DNA of 64,000 nucleotides from Sinomonas atrocyanea (GCF_030811715.1 NZ_JAUSRH010000004.1:186001-250000), one strand, 5' to 3'; counted from the first letter of the stretch, positions 32,426 through 43,185 are shown. The notes: generated by a model from the sequence alone, not told the origin. Program-made: numbers and translations.

Positions 32426-34534
32426 TCAGATGTCCAGGAAGCGGACGTCCTTGGCGTTCTGCTGGATGAAGTGGCGCCGGGACTCGACGTCGTCGCCCAT
32501 CAGGACGGTGAACGTCTGGTCCGCGGCCGCGGCGTCCTCCATGGTGACCTGCAGGAGCGTGCGCCGGTCCGGGTCCATGGTGGTGTCCCACAGCTCGGTG
32601 TAGTCCATCTCGCCGAGGCCCTTGTAGCGCTGGATCCCGTTCTCCTTGGGCAGCCGCTGGCCGTTCGCCAGGCCCGCCCGGATCGCCTCGTCCCGCTCCC
32701 GGTCGCTGAACACGTAGTCGTGCGCGTGGTTGGACCACTTGATGCGGTAGAGCGGCGGCTGCGCGAGGTACACGTAGCCGTTGTCGATGAGCGGGCGCAT
32801 GTACCGGAACAGCAGCGTCAGGAGCAGCGTGGTGATGTGCTGGCCGTCCACGTCGGCATCGGCCATGAGCACGATCTTGTGGTAGCGCAGCTTGGCGATG
32901 TCGAAGTCCTCGCCGATCCCCGAGCCGAACGCGGTGATCATCGACTGGACCTCGGCGTTGCCGAGCGCCTTGTCGAGGCGTGCGCGCTCCACGTTGAGGA
33001 TCTTGCCGCGCAGGGGCAGGATCGCCTGGGTCTCGGGGTTGCGTCCGCGCTTGGCGGAGCCGCCCGCCGAGTCGCCCTCCACGATGTAGACCTCGCAGCG
33101 CGACGGGTCCTTGCTCGAGCAGTCCGAGAGCTTGCCCGGCATCCCGAAGGACTCGAGCGGGCTCTTGCGGCGCGCGTTGTCGCGGGCCTTCCGGGCGGCC
33201 ATGCGGGCCTGCGAGGCCTGGATGGCCTTGCGGATCACATCCTTGGCAGGACCGGGGTTGCGCTCGAGCCAGTCGCCGAGCTGGTCGGTCACCACGCGCT
33301 GGACGAAGCCCTTGGCCTCGGAGTTGCCGAGCTTGGTCTTGGTCTGGCCCTCGAACTGCGGCTCGGCGAGCTTGATGCTGATGACGGCGGTCAGGCCCTC
33401 GCGGATGTCGTCGCCCGTGAGGTTGTCGTCCTTGTCCTTGAGGATGCCCTTCTCCCGTGCGTAGCGGTTGACGAGCGAGGTCATCGCCGCACGGAAGCCC
33501 TCCTCGTGGGTCCCGCCCTCGTGGGTGTTGATCGTGTTCGCGTACGTGTGCACCGACTCCGCGTAGGCCGTGGTCCACTGCATTGCGACCTCGAGCGCCA
33601 TCTTGCGCTCGTGGTCCGTGCTCTCGAACGCGATGACCTCCTCGTGGATCACCTCGATCTTCTTCGAGGAGTTGAGGTGCTTGACGTAGTCGAGGAGGCC
33701 GTCGTCGTACTTGTAGTCGACCACCCGGCGGGTGGGGGTGGACTTGGACTCCTCGGCGGGGACGCCGGCCTCGGCGCTCTCGCCGGCGACCTCGCTCTCC
33801 TCCTCCTCGCCGCGGCGCTCGTCCGTGAGGGTGATCCGCAGGCCCTTGTTGAGGAAGGCCATCTGCTGGAACCGGGCGCGGAGGGTCTCGAAGTCGAATT
33901 CGGTGCTCTCGAAGATCGCCGGATCGGGGTAGAAGGTCTGGATCGTGCCGGTCGAGTCCGTCTCCTCGCCCTCGATCAGGTCGCCGACCGGATGGCCGCC
34001 GTCGCGGAAGGACATGCGCCAGGCACGGCCCTGCCGCCGCACCTCGGTCTCGACGCGGGTCGAGAGCGCGTTGACCACGGAGATGCCGACGCCGTGGAGG
34101 CCGCCCGAGACGCTGTACCCGCCGCCGCCGAACTTGCCGCCGGCATGCAGGATGGTCATGACGACCTCGACGGTGGGTCTGCCCTCGGTGGGGTGGATGT
34201 CGACCGGGATGCCGCGGCCGTTGTCCTCGACGCGGACGCCGCCGTCGTCCTGGAGCGTGACCTGGATGTGGTCGCAGTACCCGGCCAGCGCCTCGTCGAC
34301 CGAGTTGTCCACGACCTCGTACACGAGGTGGTGGAGGCCGCGGGGCCCGGTGGAGCCGATGTACATGCCGGGCCGCTTCCGGACGGCCTCGAGGCCTTCG
34401 AGCACGGTGATGCTGCTGGCCCCGTATTCCCGGGGCTCGGGGCTGGATCCTGAGGGCTGCGATGGAACCTGCTGCCCGCTGGGCTGGTGCTCGTTCTGCT
34501 GGGTGTTTGGGTCCACTCGACTCTCGTCAGCCAC
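32426..34534 (-). CDS. gyrB: DNA gyrase subunit B
   Basis: This 702-residue ATPase subunit of gyrase has a GHKL ATPase domain with [14 protein letters not shown] and [14 protein letters not shown], a transducer domain, and a TOPRIM domain with [15 protein letters not shown] and [12 protein letters not shown]. It ends KDVRFLDI, the conserved C-terminus. A charged insertion of about 35 residues ([16 protein letters not shown]...) lies in the ATPase/transducer region. The GTG start is preceded by GGAAGAGGGG at a rather long distance. gyrA follows 34 bp downstream, so the two are co-transcribed. Confidence 0.97.
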   Translation of the reverse strand: MADESRVDPNTQQNEHQPSGQQVPSQPSGSSPEPREYGASSITVLEGLEAVRKRPGMYIGSTGPRGLHHLVYEVVDNSVDEALAGYCDHIQVTLQDDGGVRVEDNGRGIPVDIHPTEGRPTVEVVMTILHAGGKFGGGGYSVSGGLHGVGISVVNALSTRVETEVRRQGRAWRMSFRDGGHPVGDLIEGEETDSTGTIQTFYPDPAIFESTEFDFETLRARFQQMAFLNKGLRITLTDERRGEEEESEVAGESAEAGVPAEESKSTPTRRVVDYKYDDGLLDYVKHLNSSKKIEVIHEEVIAFESTDHERKMALEVAMQWTTAYAESVHTYANTINTHEGGTHEEGFRAAMTSLVNRYAREKGILKDKDDNLTGDDIREGLTAVISIKLAEPQFEGQTKTKLGNSEAKGFVQRVVTDQLGDWLERNPGPAKDVIRKAIQASQARMAARKARDNARRKSPLESFGMPGKLSDCSSKDPSRCEVYIVEGDSAGGSAKRGRNPETQAILPLRGKILNVERARLDKALGNAEVQSMITAFGSGIGEDFDIAKLRYHKIVLMADADVDGQHITTLLLTLLFRYMRPLIDNGYVYLAQPPLYRIKWSNHAHDYVFSDRERDEAIRAGLANGQRLPKENGIQRYKGLGEMDYTELWDTTMDPDRRTLLQVTMEDAAAADQTFTVLMGDDVESRRHFIQQNAKDVRFLDI

Positions 34535-34578
34535 AGGCGTTCTCGACCCCTCTTCCGTTCGGCAGGCTTAACGTGTCA

Positions 34579-34584
34579 ATTCTA
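34579..34584 (-). promoter_or_regulatory. Putative gyrB -10 box
   Basis: TAGAAT on the minus strand lies 45 bp upstream of the gyrB GTG in a 206-bp intergenic space. A convincing -35 is not seen. The rest of the space (34585-34740) shows no gene. Confidence 0.4.
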
Positions 34585-34740
34585 CCGGTTCCCGCGCGCG
34601 GGGGCCGACAGCGGCACCCCGATTGCCTCTGGGAGGGGCGCAGACGGCTCATGGCGACTCGCGGCGGCGGCCTTCCAAGGGGGAGTGTGGGTCCCGGGCT
34701 GCCGGGCGCCCCACGCGCCGTCCACGGGATCGGCCCCCGC

Positions 34741-35280
34741 TCACCCGTAGGTGTCCCGCGGTCCGCGGCCGCGGACGTGCCGCGGGCCCTTCCGCCAGCT
34801 CGGCGCCGAGGGCCCCAGGACGTGGATCCGGGTCACGATCCCGTCCCCGAGCTCGCGGCGGAAACGGTCCATGAGGGTCGGGGCCATGAGGCGGAGCTGG
34901 GTGGCCCAGGCCGTGGAGTCGCAGCGGACGCGCAGCTCGGTGCCCTCGAAGCTCTCGGGAGTGCAGTGCGCCGAGATCTCCGGGCCCACGAGTTCCGCCC
35001 ACCGGGACATGACCGAGCCGACGGACACGGGGGAGTTCCAGCCGCGCTCGGCGACCATGCGGCTGACCACACTGCCGAGCCCCTGCGGGTCCCGGCCGCT
35101 GTAGCCGGCCGCCGGCCGCTGCCGGCTGCGCGGACGGGGCGCGTTCGGATCGGCTACCAGCGGGCCCGTGGCGCGGACGCGCACCTCGCCGCGCGCCTCG
35201 GCGGCCTGGCGCACCCGGTTGAGGGCCGCGCGGGCGGCGTCGATCCCGTCGGGGAGCGCGGCGTCCTTGTCCTCAGCCAT
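34741..35280 (-). CDS. dciA: DciA/DUF721 family protein
   Basis: This 179-residue protein between recF and gyrB has the DUF721 core: [60 protein letters not shown], a KH-like alpha/beta fold. Homologues load or assist the replicative helicase in bacteria that lack DnaC (family knowledge). The N-terminal 90 residues are charged and poorly ordered. Its ATG overlaps the end of recF by 8 bp, indicating coupling, and its position is conserved in actinobacteria. Confidence 0.88.
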   Translation of the reverse strand: MAEDKDAALPDGIDAARAALNRVRQAAEARGEVRVRATGPLVADPNAPRPRSRQRPAAGYSGRDPQGLGSVVSRMVAERGWNSPVSVGSVMSRWAELVGPEISAHCTPESFEGTELRVRCDSTAWATQLRLMAPTLMDRFRRELGDGIVTRIHVLGPSAPSWRKGPRHVRGRGPRDTYG

Positions 35281-36577
35281 CCCCGTGCTCCGGGCGCGCG
35301 GCGTCCCCGTCCTCGACGGCTCCCTCTTCGACGGCTCCGGGGAACACGCGGATCCGCCGCCCGCCCAGCTCGGGCGGGATGTCGGCGTCGACCGCGGCCG
35401 TGACCAGGACCTGCTCGGCCTTGGCCACGATCGCGGCAAGCCGGGCCCGCCGCGTTGCGTCGAGCTCGGCGAACACGTCGTCGAGGATGAGGATGGGCTC
35501 GTCGCCCGACACGGCCGAGTCGTCGAGCATCACGTAGTAGGAGGCGAGCCGCAGGGCGAGCGCGAACGACCAGGTCTCGCCGTGGGAGGCGAACCCCTTC
35601 GCTGGCGCCTCGCCGAGGAGCAGCTCGAGATCGTCCCGGTGCGGGCCCACGAGCGTCAGGCCCCGCTCGAGCTCCCGCGGCCGCGCCGCCGCGAGGGCGG
35701 CGAGGAAGCGCTCTGCGATCTCATCGACGCCGAGGCCCGCGAGGCCGGTCGAGCCGGCCTCTGCGGCGGGTTCCGCGACGGACGACGGCGAGCGGTCGCC
35801 GTCGTCCGCATCCTCCTCCGCGTCGGGGACGGCGCCCTCGACGCTCGAGCGGTAGACGGCGCGGGCCACCTTCGATCCATCTGTCAGCTGGGCGTAGGCC
35901 GCATCGAGGTGCGGGGCGAGGCGTCCGACGAGGGCGACCCTCGCGGCCAGCAGGCGCGCGCCGGCCTGGGCTAAGTGCGTGTCCCACACATCGAGCGTCG
36001 ACTCGACGCTGGCACCGCCCGAAGCGTCACGGGCGTCGGAGCCGCCCCCGCGGCGCGAGAACCTCGCGGACCGGGCGCTCTTCAGGAGCGCGTTGCGCTG
36101 CTTGAGCACACGGTCGTAGTCCGCGCGGGTCCCCGCGAGGTGGGGCAGGAGGACGGTCAGGAGCTCGTCGAGGAACCGGCGCCGGGCCGAGGGATCGCCC
36201 TTGACGAGCGCGAGGTCCTCGGGGGCGAACAGGACCGTGCGGGCGATCCCGAGCAGATCCCGGGCGCGGACCGTGGCCCCGCGGTTGATCCGACCGCGGT
36301 TGGCGCGCCCCGGGTTGATCTCGAGCTCGAGCGCCGAGCGCTGAGTGCCCCGCACGAACGCGGCCCGCACCAGCGCGCGCTCCGCGCCGAAGCGCACGAG
36401 CGGGGCATCCGAGCTGACCCGGTGCGAGCTGAGCGTCGAGAGCATCCCGAGCGCTTCCACGAGGTTGGTCTTGCCGACTCCGTTCTGGCCCACGAGGACC
36501 GTCGCACCCGGGGACAGCTCGAGGTCGAGCTGGGCGTAGGAGCGGAAGTCGGTCAGGGAGAGGCGTTCGACGTACAC
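35273..36577 (-). CDS. recF: DNA replication/repair protein RecF
   Basis: This 434-residue SMC-like ATPase loads RecA at gaps. Walker A is [18 protein letters not shown], the signature is near [15 protein letters not shown], and Walker B is [19 protein letters not shown]. It is longer than the usual 360-400 residues because of an acidic insertion around residues 240-275 ([16 protein letters not shown]) and an acidic tail. The GTG start lies 20 bp after gnd. It belongs to the dnaN-gnd-recF-dciA run. Confidence 0.95.
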   Translation of the reverse strand: MYVERLSLTDFRSYAQLDLELSPGATVLVGQNGVGKTNLVEALGMLSTLSSHRVSSDAPLVRFGAERALVRAAFVRGTQRSALELEINPGRANRGRINRGATVRARDLLGIARTVLFAPEDLALVKGDPSARRRFLDELLTVLLPHLAGTRADYDRVLKQRNALLKSARSARFSRRGGGSDARDASGGASVESTLDVWDTHLAQAGARLLAARVALVGRLAPHLDAAYAQLTDGSKVARAVYRSSVEGAVPDAEEDADDGDRSPSSVAEPAAEAGSTGLAGLGVDEIAERFLAALAAARPRELERGLTLVGPHRDDLELLLGEAPAKGFASHGETWSFALALRLASYYVMLDDSAVSGDEPILILDDVFAELDATRRARLAAIVAKAEQVLVTAAVDADIPPELGGRRIRVFPGAVEEGAVEDGDAARPEHGDG

Positions 36578-36596
36578 CGGTCGGCGGGGCTCGGCT

Positions 36597-37481
36597 CTAC
36601 TTCGCCGGGCGCGTCGCGTGCCCGCCGAACTGGTGGCGGAGGGCGGAGACCATCTTCATCGCGGGGGAGGAGTCCTCGCGCGACTCGAAGCGTGCGAACA
36701 GCGCTGCGGTGATCGCGGGAGCAGGCACCGCGTTGGCGATCGCCTCCTCGACCGTCCAGCGGCCCTCGCCCGAGTCCTCCACGTAGTCGTCGATGTTCGC
36801 CAGGCCGGGGTCCTCCTCGAGGGCCTTGACCAGCAGGTCGAGCAGCCACGAGCGCACCACGGTGCCCTTCTGCCAGGCCCGGAAGGTCCCCGGAAGGTCG
36901 GTGATGATGTCCTTGGCAGCCAGCAGCTGGTAGCCCTCGGCGTAGGACTGCATGAGCCCGTACTCGATCCCGTTGTGGACCATCTTGGCGTAGTGGCCTG
37001 CGCCCGTGGCGCCCACGTGGACGAAGCTGTCGGCCCGCTCGCCTTCGGGGCGGAGGGCGTCGAAGACGGGCAGCGCGCGCTCCACGTCCGCCGCGTCGCC
37101 GCCGGCCATGAGCCCGTAGCCGTTCTCGAGGCCCCACACGCCACCGGAGACGCCGCAGTCGACGAAGCGGATCCCCTTCTGGGCGAGCTGCTCGGCGTGG
37201 CGCTGGTCCTCGGTGAAGCGCGAGTTGCCGCCGTCGATCACGAGGTCGCCCTCCTCGAGCTTCTCCGCGAGGTCCGTGATGACGGCATCGGTGACCGCGC
37301 CGGAGGGCACCATGACCCACACGATGCGCGGGGCCGGCAGTGCTGCGACGAGCTCATCGACGGACGCGGCGTCCGAGACGTCCGGGTTGCGGTCGTAGCC
37401 CGTGACCTCGAGGCCTGCGCGGCGCAGCCGCTCACGCATGTTGAAGCCCATCTTGCCGAGGCCGATGAGTCCGATGTGCAT
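36597..37481 (-). CDS. gnd: 6-phosphogluconate dehydrogenase, short (GndA/YqeC-like) type
   Basis: This 294-residue oxidoreductase decarboxylates 6-phosphogluconate to ribulose 5-phosphate in the pentose phosphate pathway. The Rossmann motif [13 protein letters not shown], the [24 protein letters not shown] signature and the [19 protein letters not shown] catalytic segment are clear. It is the short, presumably NAD-preferring form (about 300 instead of 470 residues). Its location between dnaN and recF is characteristic of Micrococcales origins. Confidence 0.93.
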   Translation of the reverse strand: MHIGLIGLGKMGFNMRERLRRAGLEVTGYDRNPDVSDAASVDELVAALPAPRIVWVMVPSGAVTDAVITDLAEKLEEGDLVIDGGNSRFTEDQRHAEQLAQKGIRFVDCGVSGGVWGLENGYGLMAGGDAADVERALPVFDALRPEGERADSFVHVGATGAGHYAKMVHNGIEYGLMQSYAEGYQLLAAKDIITDLPGTFRAWQKGTVVRSWLLDLLVKALEEDPGLANIDDYVEDSGEGRWTVEEAIANAVPAPAITAALFARFESREDSSPAMKMVSALRHQFGGHATRPAK

Positions 37482-37541
37482 AGCCGGGTCTCCCTTCGTG
37501 GGGCTGTGGTCGTCGGAGCGGCGGGGTGTGCCGGACCCGGG

Positions 37542-38666
37542 TCAGTTCGGCAGGCGCACGGGCATGACGAGGTAGCGGTAGTCGACCTCGTCCTCGCCGT
37601 CGAGCTCCCGCTGGGCCGTGATCATCGCCGGCTTCGGGGCGCTCGTGAACGAGAAGCGCACAAAGGGCGTCTCGATCACGGCGAGGCCTTCGATGAGGTA
37701 GTGCGGGTTGAACGCGACCGTGATTGGCTCTCCGTCGAGCTTCGCCTCGAGCTCCTCGGAGGCCTGGGCGTCCTCGCCGGTTCCGGCGTCCAGGGTCACG
37801 AGTCCGTCGGTGAATGCGAGGCGGACCGGAGTGTTGCGCTCCGCGACGAGCGAGACGCGGCGCACGGCCTCGACGAGCTCCTGCGTGGCGACGACGGCAT
37901 GGATGGGGGTCGACTCGGGGAAGAGGGATCGGATCTTCGGGTAGTCGCCGTCGACCAAGAGCGAGGTCGTGGTGCGGCCGCCGCTCTCGAAGCCGATGAG
38001 CCGCGAGTCGTCATCGGCGAGGGCGAGGCTCAGCTCGCCCGAGCCGCCCAGGGTCTTGGCGACCTCACTGAGGGTCTTGGCCTTCACGAGGGCTGCCGTG
38101 GATGTGCCGGGGTTCGCCGGATTCCATGGGATCTCGCGCATCGCGAGGCGATAGCGGTCGGTGGCCAGCAGGGTGATGAGCTCGTTCTCGATCTCCATCC
38201 GCACGCCGGTCAGGATCGGCAGGGTGTCGTCCTTGCTCGCGGCGATGGTCACCTGGGCGACGCCCTTCGCGAACGTGTCACCGGAGACGGAGCCGAGGAT
38301 GGCGGGCAGCCCCGGAAGAGGCGGGTACTCGGCCTCGGGCATCGTGGCGAGGTGGAAGGAGCTGCGGCGGCATGTGAGGGTGACCTTGGTGCCGTCCGTC
38401 TCAACATCCACCGGGGCGGCGGGGAGGCTGCGGCAGATGTCCGCGAGGAGCCGGCCGGAGACGAGGATGGTGCCCTCTTCGCGGATTTCGGCCGGGATCT
38501 CGAGGCGTGCCGACGTCTCGTAGTCGAAGCTGCTGAGGCTCACGACGCCGTCGTGGGCTTTGAGCAGCAGGCCGGCCAGGACGGGCACAGGGGGACGCGG
38601 GGAGAGCGAGCGGGCCGCCCAGCTCACGGCCTCGGTGAGGACATCCCGTTCGACTCGGAACTTCAC
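37542..38666 (-). CDS. dnaN: DNA polymerase III beta sliding clamp
   Basis: This 374-residue processivity clamp starts MKFRVERDVLTEAVSWAARSL and has the three-domain structure, with GGRTTTSLLVDGDYPKIRSLFPE in the middle and the C-terminal YRYLVMPVRLPN that forms the partner-binding pocket. Length is typical. The GTG start has AAAGG somewhat far upstream. oriC lies immediately upstream. Confidence 0.97.
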   Translation of the reverse strand: MKFRVERDVLTEAVSWAARSLSPRPPVPVLAGLLLKAHDGVVSLSSFDYETSARLEIPAEIREEGTILVSGRLLADICRSLPAAPVDVETDGTKVTLTCRRSSFHLATMPEAEYPPLPGLPAILGSVSGDTFAKGVAQVTIAASKDDTLPILTGVRMEIENELITLLATDRYRLAMREIPWNPANPGTSTAALVKAKTLSEVAKTLGGSGELSLALADDDSRLIGFESGGRTTTSLLVDGDYPKIRSLFPESTPIHAVVATQELVEAVRRVSLVAERNTPVRLAFTDGLVTLDAGTGEDAQASEELEAKLDGEPITVAFNPHYLIEGLAVIETPFVRFSFTSAPKPAMITAQRELDGEDEVDYRYLVMPVRLPN

Positions 38667-39180
38667 GGACGCGTTCCGCCTTTCATCGCTGTCTCATTGG
38701 CCGCGGGGGCACACGTTCAGGGGTGCCGGCCGGGTCCGGCCAGGGCCTCGGTTCGAGGCGGCGGACCCACAGCAAGCGTTGAGCACAGCTTAGCCCCATG
38801 GGAGCTCACGGGTTCAAGCCAGAGCGGCTGGCGCCGGTTGGCCTTCGGTCGAGGACTCGTGCTGTCCGGTCGGGGCGGGGCAACTGTTGGCTAACGGTCT
38901 GGAGATTCTTGTAATTGGTGGTGTTAATAAGTGCTGTGGAAACTGTGGATAACCGGCTCTGGCCGCGGACTGGCGCGGAACTGGCCTGTTCATCCGGTGT
39001 TGATCCCGGCCGTCGAGCCTGAGGGCGGCCTGTGGATGCCCGGATTCGTGTCATTCGGGCTCTCCACAGCGGGCCTGGGGGTTTTAAGCCCATGGGGGCA
39101 GGATGTGCACTTAACCATCCACAGGCTTGTCCACAGGTGCCTGTTAATAAGGCACGCACGGGCGCGCGAGGCTCTGTTGG
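38667..39180. other. Chromosomal replication origin (oriC)
   Basis: The 514-bp space between dnaA and dnaN has perfect DnaA boxes TGTGGATAA (38944-38952) and TTGTCCACA (39127-39135). Near-matches are at 38935, 39031 (TGTGGATGC), 39060 (CTCTCCACA) and 39115 (CCATCCACA). An AT-rich unwinding candidate around 38905-38935 (TTCTTGTAATTGGTGGTGTTAATAAG) adjoins the left box. A second TTAATAAG occurs at 39144. The genes diverge functionally from here, as expected for the initiation site. Confidence 0.92.
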
Positions 39181-40605
39181 CTACAGGCCTCGCTGGGCCT
39201 GCTTGATCTTGTTCGTCAGCTCCGTCACCTGGTTGTAGATCGCGCGGCGCTCGGCCATCAGCTCGCGGATCTTGCGATCGGCGTGGATGACCGTGGTGTG
39301 GTCGCGGCCGCCCAGGACCTGCCCGATCTTCGGGAGCGACATGTCCGTCAGCTCGCGGCACAGGTACATCGCGATCTGGCGGGCCGTCACGAGCGTGCGG
39401 GTGCGGGACTTGCTGTTGAGCTCGTCGACCGTGAGCTTGAAGTAGGCCGCGGTCTCCGTCAGGATCTGCTCCGCCGTGATCTCGAGGGCGGACTCGTCGG
39501 TGATGAGGTCCTTGAGCACCATCTCGGCCAGGGCGACGTCGACGGGCTGCTTGTTCAGGCTCGCGAACGCTGTCACACGGATCAGGGCGCCCTCGAGCTC
39601 ACGGATGTTCGCCGAGATGCGGGACGCGATGTACTCGAGCGCGTCGTCCGGCGCCGAGAGGCCCTCGCTGTTGGCCTTCTTGCGGAGGATCGCGATACGG
39701 GTCTCGAGGTCCGGCGGCTGGATGTCGGTCAGGAGGCCCCACTCGAAGCGGGACTTCATGCGGTCCTCGAACCCGTGCAGCGCCTTGGGGGGCTGGTCCG
39801 AGGTGATGACAACCTGCTTGTTGCTGTTGTGCAGGGCGTTGAACGTGTGGAAGAACTCCTCCATGGTCCCCGTGCGGCCGGCGAGGAACTGGATGTCGTC
39901 GATCAGGAGCAGGTCCACGTTGCGGTACGTGGTCTTGAAGCTCGTGCCCTCGTCGTCGCGGATGGAGTTGATGAAGTCGTTGGTGAACTCCTCGGAGTTC
40001 ACGTACCGGACCCGGATGCCGTTGTAGAGGCGGCGGGCGTAGTGGCCGATCGCGTGCAGGAGGTGCGTCTTGCCGAGGCCGGAGTCGCCATAGATGAACA
40101 GCGGGTTGTACGCCTTGGCCGGCGCCTCCGCCACCGCGACCGCGGCCGCATGGGCGAAGCGGTTCGAAGCGCCGATCACGAACGTGTCGAACACGTACTT
40201 CGGGTTGAGGCGGCTGACCTCCTGGGACGTGCTCGGCGGCGTCGGTGCCGGCCGCAGCTCCTCGCGGATCGCCTCGCGCATCTCGGGACGCTGGACCGGC
40301 TCGAACGTCTCGGCCCGGACGGGGACGAGGTCGGTGTCGACGTCGATCGCGCACCGGATGTCCTCGGAGAAGACCGAACGGAGTGCGTCGTCGAGGGCAG
40401 ACTTGACCTGCCCCTGCAGGACCTCGCGCGTGAGCTCGTTGGGAACGGCGACCAGGAGGGTGGAGCCGATCAGCCCCTGCGCCTGCGCCAGCGAGACGAA
40501 GCCGCGCTGGCGCGGCGAGACCCGGTCATCCTCCTCGAGGAGGCGCACCACGCGGCGCCACGAACTGCCAAGGGTGTTGGCTTCGTTGGCTTCCTCTGGT
40601 CCCAT
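39181..40605 (-). CDS. dnaA: Chromosomal replication initiator DnaA
   Basis: This roughly 474-residue AAA+ initiator binds the DnaA boxes and melts oriC. Domain I is residues 1-90; a short Pro-containing linker follows. Walker A is FIYGDSGLGKTHLLHAIGHY, Walker B is LLLIDDIQFLAG, sensor motifs follow, and domain IV ends with the DnaA signature LGGRDHTTVIHADRKI. The ATG at 40605 is preferred over an upstream in-frame start at 40632 because AGAGGAG lies 5 nt before it. It is transcribed away from oriC's far side from a promoter in 40606-41206. Confidence 0.97.
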   Translation of the reverse strand: MGPEEANEANTLGSSWRRVVRLLEEDDRVSPRQRGFVSLAQAQGLIGSTLLVAVPNELTREVLQGQVKSALDDALRSVFSEDIRCAIDVDTDLVPVRAETFEPVQRPEMREAIREELRPAPTPPSTSQEVSRLNPKYVFDTFVIGASNRFAHAAAVAVAEAPAKAYNPLFIYGDSGLGKTHLLHAIGHYARRLYNGIRVRYVNSEEFTNDFINSIRDDEGTSFKTTYRNVDLLLIDDIQFLAGRTGTMEEFFHTFNALHNSNKQVVITSDQPPKALHGFEDRMKSRFEWGLLTDIQPPDLETRIAILRKKANSEGLSAPDDALEYIASRISANIRELEGALIRVTAFASLNKQPVDVALAEMVLKDLITDESALEITAEQILTETAAYFKLTVDELNSKSRTRTLVTARQIAMYLCRELTDMSLPKIGQVLGGRDHTTVIHADRKIRELMAERRAIYNQVTELTNKIKQAQRGL

Positions 40606-40749
40606 GTGCTCCTCTACCTGCCTGCTTCGCATCTCACGCCCTCGCTGCCCTCGCGTCCGTGACGCGACGATGACCGGGGGCGAACCGGACGCGGGCTGGG
40701 AGGTTTTTGTCCCCCCGTGGGTGCGCCCGCATCCTCTGAACCGCTTGTT

Positions 40750-40919
40750 TCATCCACAGGGATACCCACAGGCGTGGAGGAGGGCGCTCGAACAGACTAG
40801 ATGATGGGACAACCCAGAAGATAGCTGGCATCGGCGGGCGGAGGAATTACACTGGTGAAGTTCTCGACGGGGGCCGTGCAGGGGCGCTGTCCACAGGCCT
40901 GTGAGTGGAGTTGGCCACA
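40750..40919. other. DnaA boxes and putative promoter upstream of dnaA
   Basis: Near-consensus boxes are TCATCCACA (40750-40758), ATACCCACA (40762-40770), CTGTCCACA (40887-40895) and TTGGCCACA (40911-40919); none is perfect. A TAGTCT -10-like box for dnaA (complement 40794-40799) sits among them, suggesting autoregulation. GAATTACACTGGTG (40844) resembles an element beside clusters C1 and C2. Confidence 0.65.
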
Positions 40920-40985
40920 GCTGGGGACAACCTCGGCAAGAGGGGTCCTGGCTGCACGGGCGCAGCCGGTGATCGGCACGGCGAA

Positions 40986-41015
40986 TTGACGCCGCCCCTT
41001 GCCGTGCCCTAACGT
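40986..41015 (+). promoter_or_regulatory. Promoter of the rpmH-rnpA operon
   Basis: TTGACG (40986-40991), 18 nt, TAACGT (41010-41015). Transcription would start near 41022, leaving a leader of about 185 nt before rpmH. Confidence 0.6.
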
Positions 41016-41206
41016 CGTTAAGTCCTTTGTGTCTGCCTACTTCTCCTGTCGCATGCCCTCGGCACGCCCCACGCACAGCCCCTCCTGGCGCTCGTGCTGC
41101 GGATGCCGGCATGAGGCGCGGCGGGGGCGGCAGGCCGTGAATACATAGCGTCCGCCAGCACTTCGACCCGTCCGGCAGACGCGCTCGATCTACTGGAGTG
41201 AGAGAA

Positions 41207-41344
41207 GTGAGCAAGCGGACTTTTCAGCCGAACAACCGCCGTCGTGCCAAGAAGCACGGCTTCCGTCTGCGGATGCGCACCCGCGCCGGCCGCGCCATCC
41301 TGGCTGCGCGCCGGTCCAAGGGCCGCGTTGAGCTCTCGGCCTGA
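41207..41344 (+). CDS. rpmH: Ribosomal protein L34
   Basis: This 45-residue, very basic 50S subunit protein has the full L34 sequence pattern [20 protein letters not shown] followed by [18 protein letters not shown]. The GTG start follows GGAGTGAGAG. It begins the conserved rpmH-rnpA-yidD-yidC-jag-rsmG operon. Confidence 0.98.
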   Translation: MSKRTFQPNNRRRAKKHGFRLRMRTRAGRAILAARRSKGRVELSA

Positions 41345-41393
41345 GTCCTGACTCGGCCGGGTCGGATCGCGGGCACGCGCTGATGGCGGACTG

Positions 41394-41795
41394 ATGCTCG
41401 CCGCGGCCCATCGCCTGCGCTCCGGCGCGGACTTTACGCATACCGTACGTTCCGGCGTCCGCCAAGGGCGCCGGAACGTCGTGCTGTATGCGGCCCCCAA
41501 CGGCGAGCGTGCCAGCCGGTTCGGTTTCATCGTGTCCAAGGCCGTGGGGAACGCTGTCACCCGCAACCTCGTTAAACGGAGGCTGAGGGAGGCTGCCGCC
41601 TCGACGGTGCGTGCGCGCCCGGTGGGACTAGACGTCGTGGTCCGCGCACTCCCTGCCTCGTCGACGGCGAGCTGGGGCGACCTCAGCACGGACTACGAAT
41701 CGGCGCTCGGCGCAGCCCTGCGCCGCCTCGAGCGGGGCACCGGCCCTGACGGGGCCGCCGGACGGGAGAGGACAGCGGATGGCAGCGGTGGCTGA
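41394..41795 (+). CDS. rnpA: Ribonuclease P protein component
   Basis: This 133-residue basic protein assists the RNase P RNA in tRNA 5' processing. The conserved RNR motif region is seen as [20 protein letters not shown], and the N-terminus [21 protein letters not shown] is typical. The C-terminal tail ([19 protein letters not shown]) is longer than usual. It overlaps yidD by 17 bp. Confidence 0.95.
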   Translation: MLAAAHRLRSGADFTHTVRSGVRQGRRNVVLYAAPNGERASRFGFIVSKAVGNAVTRNLVKRRLREAAASTVRARPVGLDVVVRALPASSTASWGDLSTDYESALGAALRRLERGTGPDGAAGRERTADGSGG

Positions 41796-42198
41796 GATGC
41801 CCGCCGGCGCGCGGCGACCGGCGGCCGTCAGGTGGGTGGCCTGCGTCGGCCGCTTCGTCTGGACCCTCCCTCAGCACGTGCTCATCCTGCTGCTGAAGGC
41901 CTACCGCGCCGTCGTCTCCCCGCTGTATGGGCAGGTGTGCCGGTTCTTCCCCTCCTGCTCGGCGTACGCCCTCGAGGCCGTCACCGTGCACGGCGCTGTG
42001 CGAGGATCGTATCTGGCGGTGTGCCGGCTGGCCCGATGCCATCCCTGGAACGCCGGGGGCATCGATCCCGTCCCCGAAGGCCATCGCCATTGGCCCGAGG
42101 ACCGCATCCCGCGGATCGTCGTGCTGAACCACCCGGACCGCTTCTGGACCGACGGTGCTGGCCCCGCAGGGCCGCGCCCCAACGACACGAGTAACTGA
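41779..42198 (+). CDS. yidD: Membrane protein insertion efficiency factor YidD
   Basis: This 139-residue protein carries the YidD core: [63 protein letters not shown], with the conserved Cys residues and GG(I)DPVP motif. It aids YidC/Sec-dependent membrane insertion. Both ends are longer than the usual 70-90 residues, with an N-terminal 25-residue extension and a 35-residue C-terminal tail. It overlaps rnpA. Confidence 0.95.
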   Translation: MAAVAEMPAGARRPAAVRWVACVGRFVWTLPQHVLILLLKAYRAVVSPLYGQVCRFFPSCSAYALEAVTVHGAVRGSYLAVCRLARCHPWNAGGIDPVPEGHRHWPEDRIPRIVVLNHPDRFWTDGAGPAGPRPNDTSN

Positions 42199-42219
42199 CA
42201 TGAGGAACAGGGAAAACGC

Positions 42220-43185
42220 ATGGACCCTCTAGGGACAATACTTCTGCCCTTCGAGTGGCTGGTCTCCTTCGTCATGGTGGCCTTCCACGAGGCCCTGTCC
42301 TTCATCGGCCTGCCTGCAGCGAGCGGCTGGACGTGGACGTTCTCCATCATCGGGCTCGTCCTGGTGATCCGCGGAGCGCTCATCCCGGTCTTCGTCAAGC
42401 AGATCAAGGCCCAGCGCGGCATGCAGCTGCTGCAGCCTGACCTCCAGAAGCTCCAGGCGAAGTACAAGGGCAAGACCGACCAGCTCTCCCGTCAGGCCAT
42501 GGCCCAGGAGCAGATGGCGCTCTACAAGCAGCACGGGACCAACCCGTTCTCGGCCTGCCTCCCCATGCTGATCCAGATGCCGTTCTTCTTCGGGCTCTTC
42601 CGCGTGCTCTCGGGGATCAGCAACGCTCAGGCGAACAACACCGGCATCGGCGCGATGACCCACGACCAGGTCGAGCAGTTCCACAACTCGAGCATCCTGG
42701 GGGCGCCGCTCTCCGCCTCGCTGCTGCACGGCGGTGGCGGGGACGCCGTCGCCGTGGCCATTCTCTCCATCCTGATGATCGTGGCGATGACGGCCTCGCA
42801 GTTCATCACCCAGAAGCAGATCATGGCGAAGAACATGTCCGACGCGGCCATGGCCAGCCCGTTCATGCGCCAGCAGAAGATCCTGCTCTACATCCTCCCG
42901 CTCGTCTTCGGCATCGGCGGCATCAACTTCCCGATCGGCGTGCTGATCTACTGGACCATCTCCAACCTGTGGACCATGGGGCAGCAGTTCTACGTGATCC
43001 GCCGGATGCCCGCTCCCGGGTCGCCGGCCGCACGGGCCCTCAACGAGCGCAGGGCCGCAAAGGGCCTTGCCCCCATCGACGTCACCACGGGCAAGGTCAT
43101 GCGGGCCGAGGACATGCCGCCTCCGCCGCAGCCCAAGACGCAGCGCCAGCAGCCGCAGCGGAAGAACAGGAAGAAGAAGTCATGA
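42220..43185 (+). CDS. yidC: Membrane protein insertase YidC
   Basis: This 321-residue inner-membrane insertase has five core membrane helices and no large N-terminal periplasmic domain, as in Gram-positive bacteria. Key segments are the FSIIGLVLVIRGALIPVFVKQIKAQR helix with its conserved Arg, the cytoplasmic hairpin QKLQAKYKGK, and NPFSACLPMLIQMPFFFGLFRVLS. The C-terminus is basic (QPQRKNRKKKS) and likely binds the ribosome. Its stop overlaps jag (ATGA). Confidence 0.97.
   Translation: MDPLGTILLPFEWLVSFVMVAFHEALSFIGLPAASGWTWTFSIIGLVLVIRGALIPVFVKQIKAQRGMQLLQPDLQKLQAKYKGKTDQLSRQAMAQEQMALYKQHGTNPFSACLPMLIQMPFFFGLFRVLSGISNAQANNTGIGAMTHDQVEQFHNSSILGAPLSASLLHGGGGDAVAVAILSILMIVAMTASQFITQKQIMAKNMSDAAMASPFMRQQKILLYILPLVFGIGGINFPIGVLIYWTISNLWTMGQQFYVIRRMPAPGSPAARALNERRAAKGLAPIDVTTGKVMRAEDMPPPPQPKTQRQQPQRKNRKKKS

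Noticed and set aside
38667-39180. Small protein gene in the dnaA-dnaN gap
   Set aside because: Frames of 68-123 codons exist but overlap DnaA boxes and AT-rich origin DNA and have no ribosome site or domain.
40606-40632. Upstream in-frame start of dnaA at 40632
   Set aside because: The ATG at 40605 has AGAGGAG at proper distance and gives the usual DnaA N-terminus; the upstream codons lack a ribosome site.
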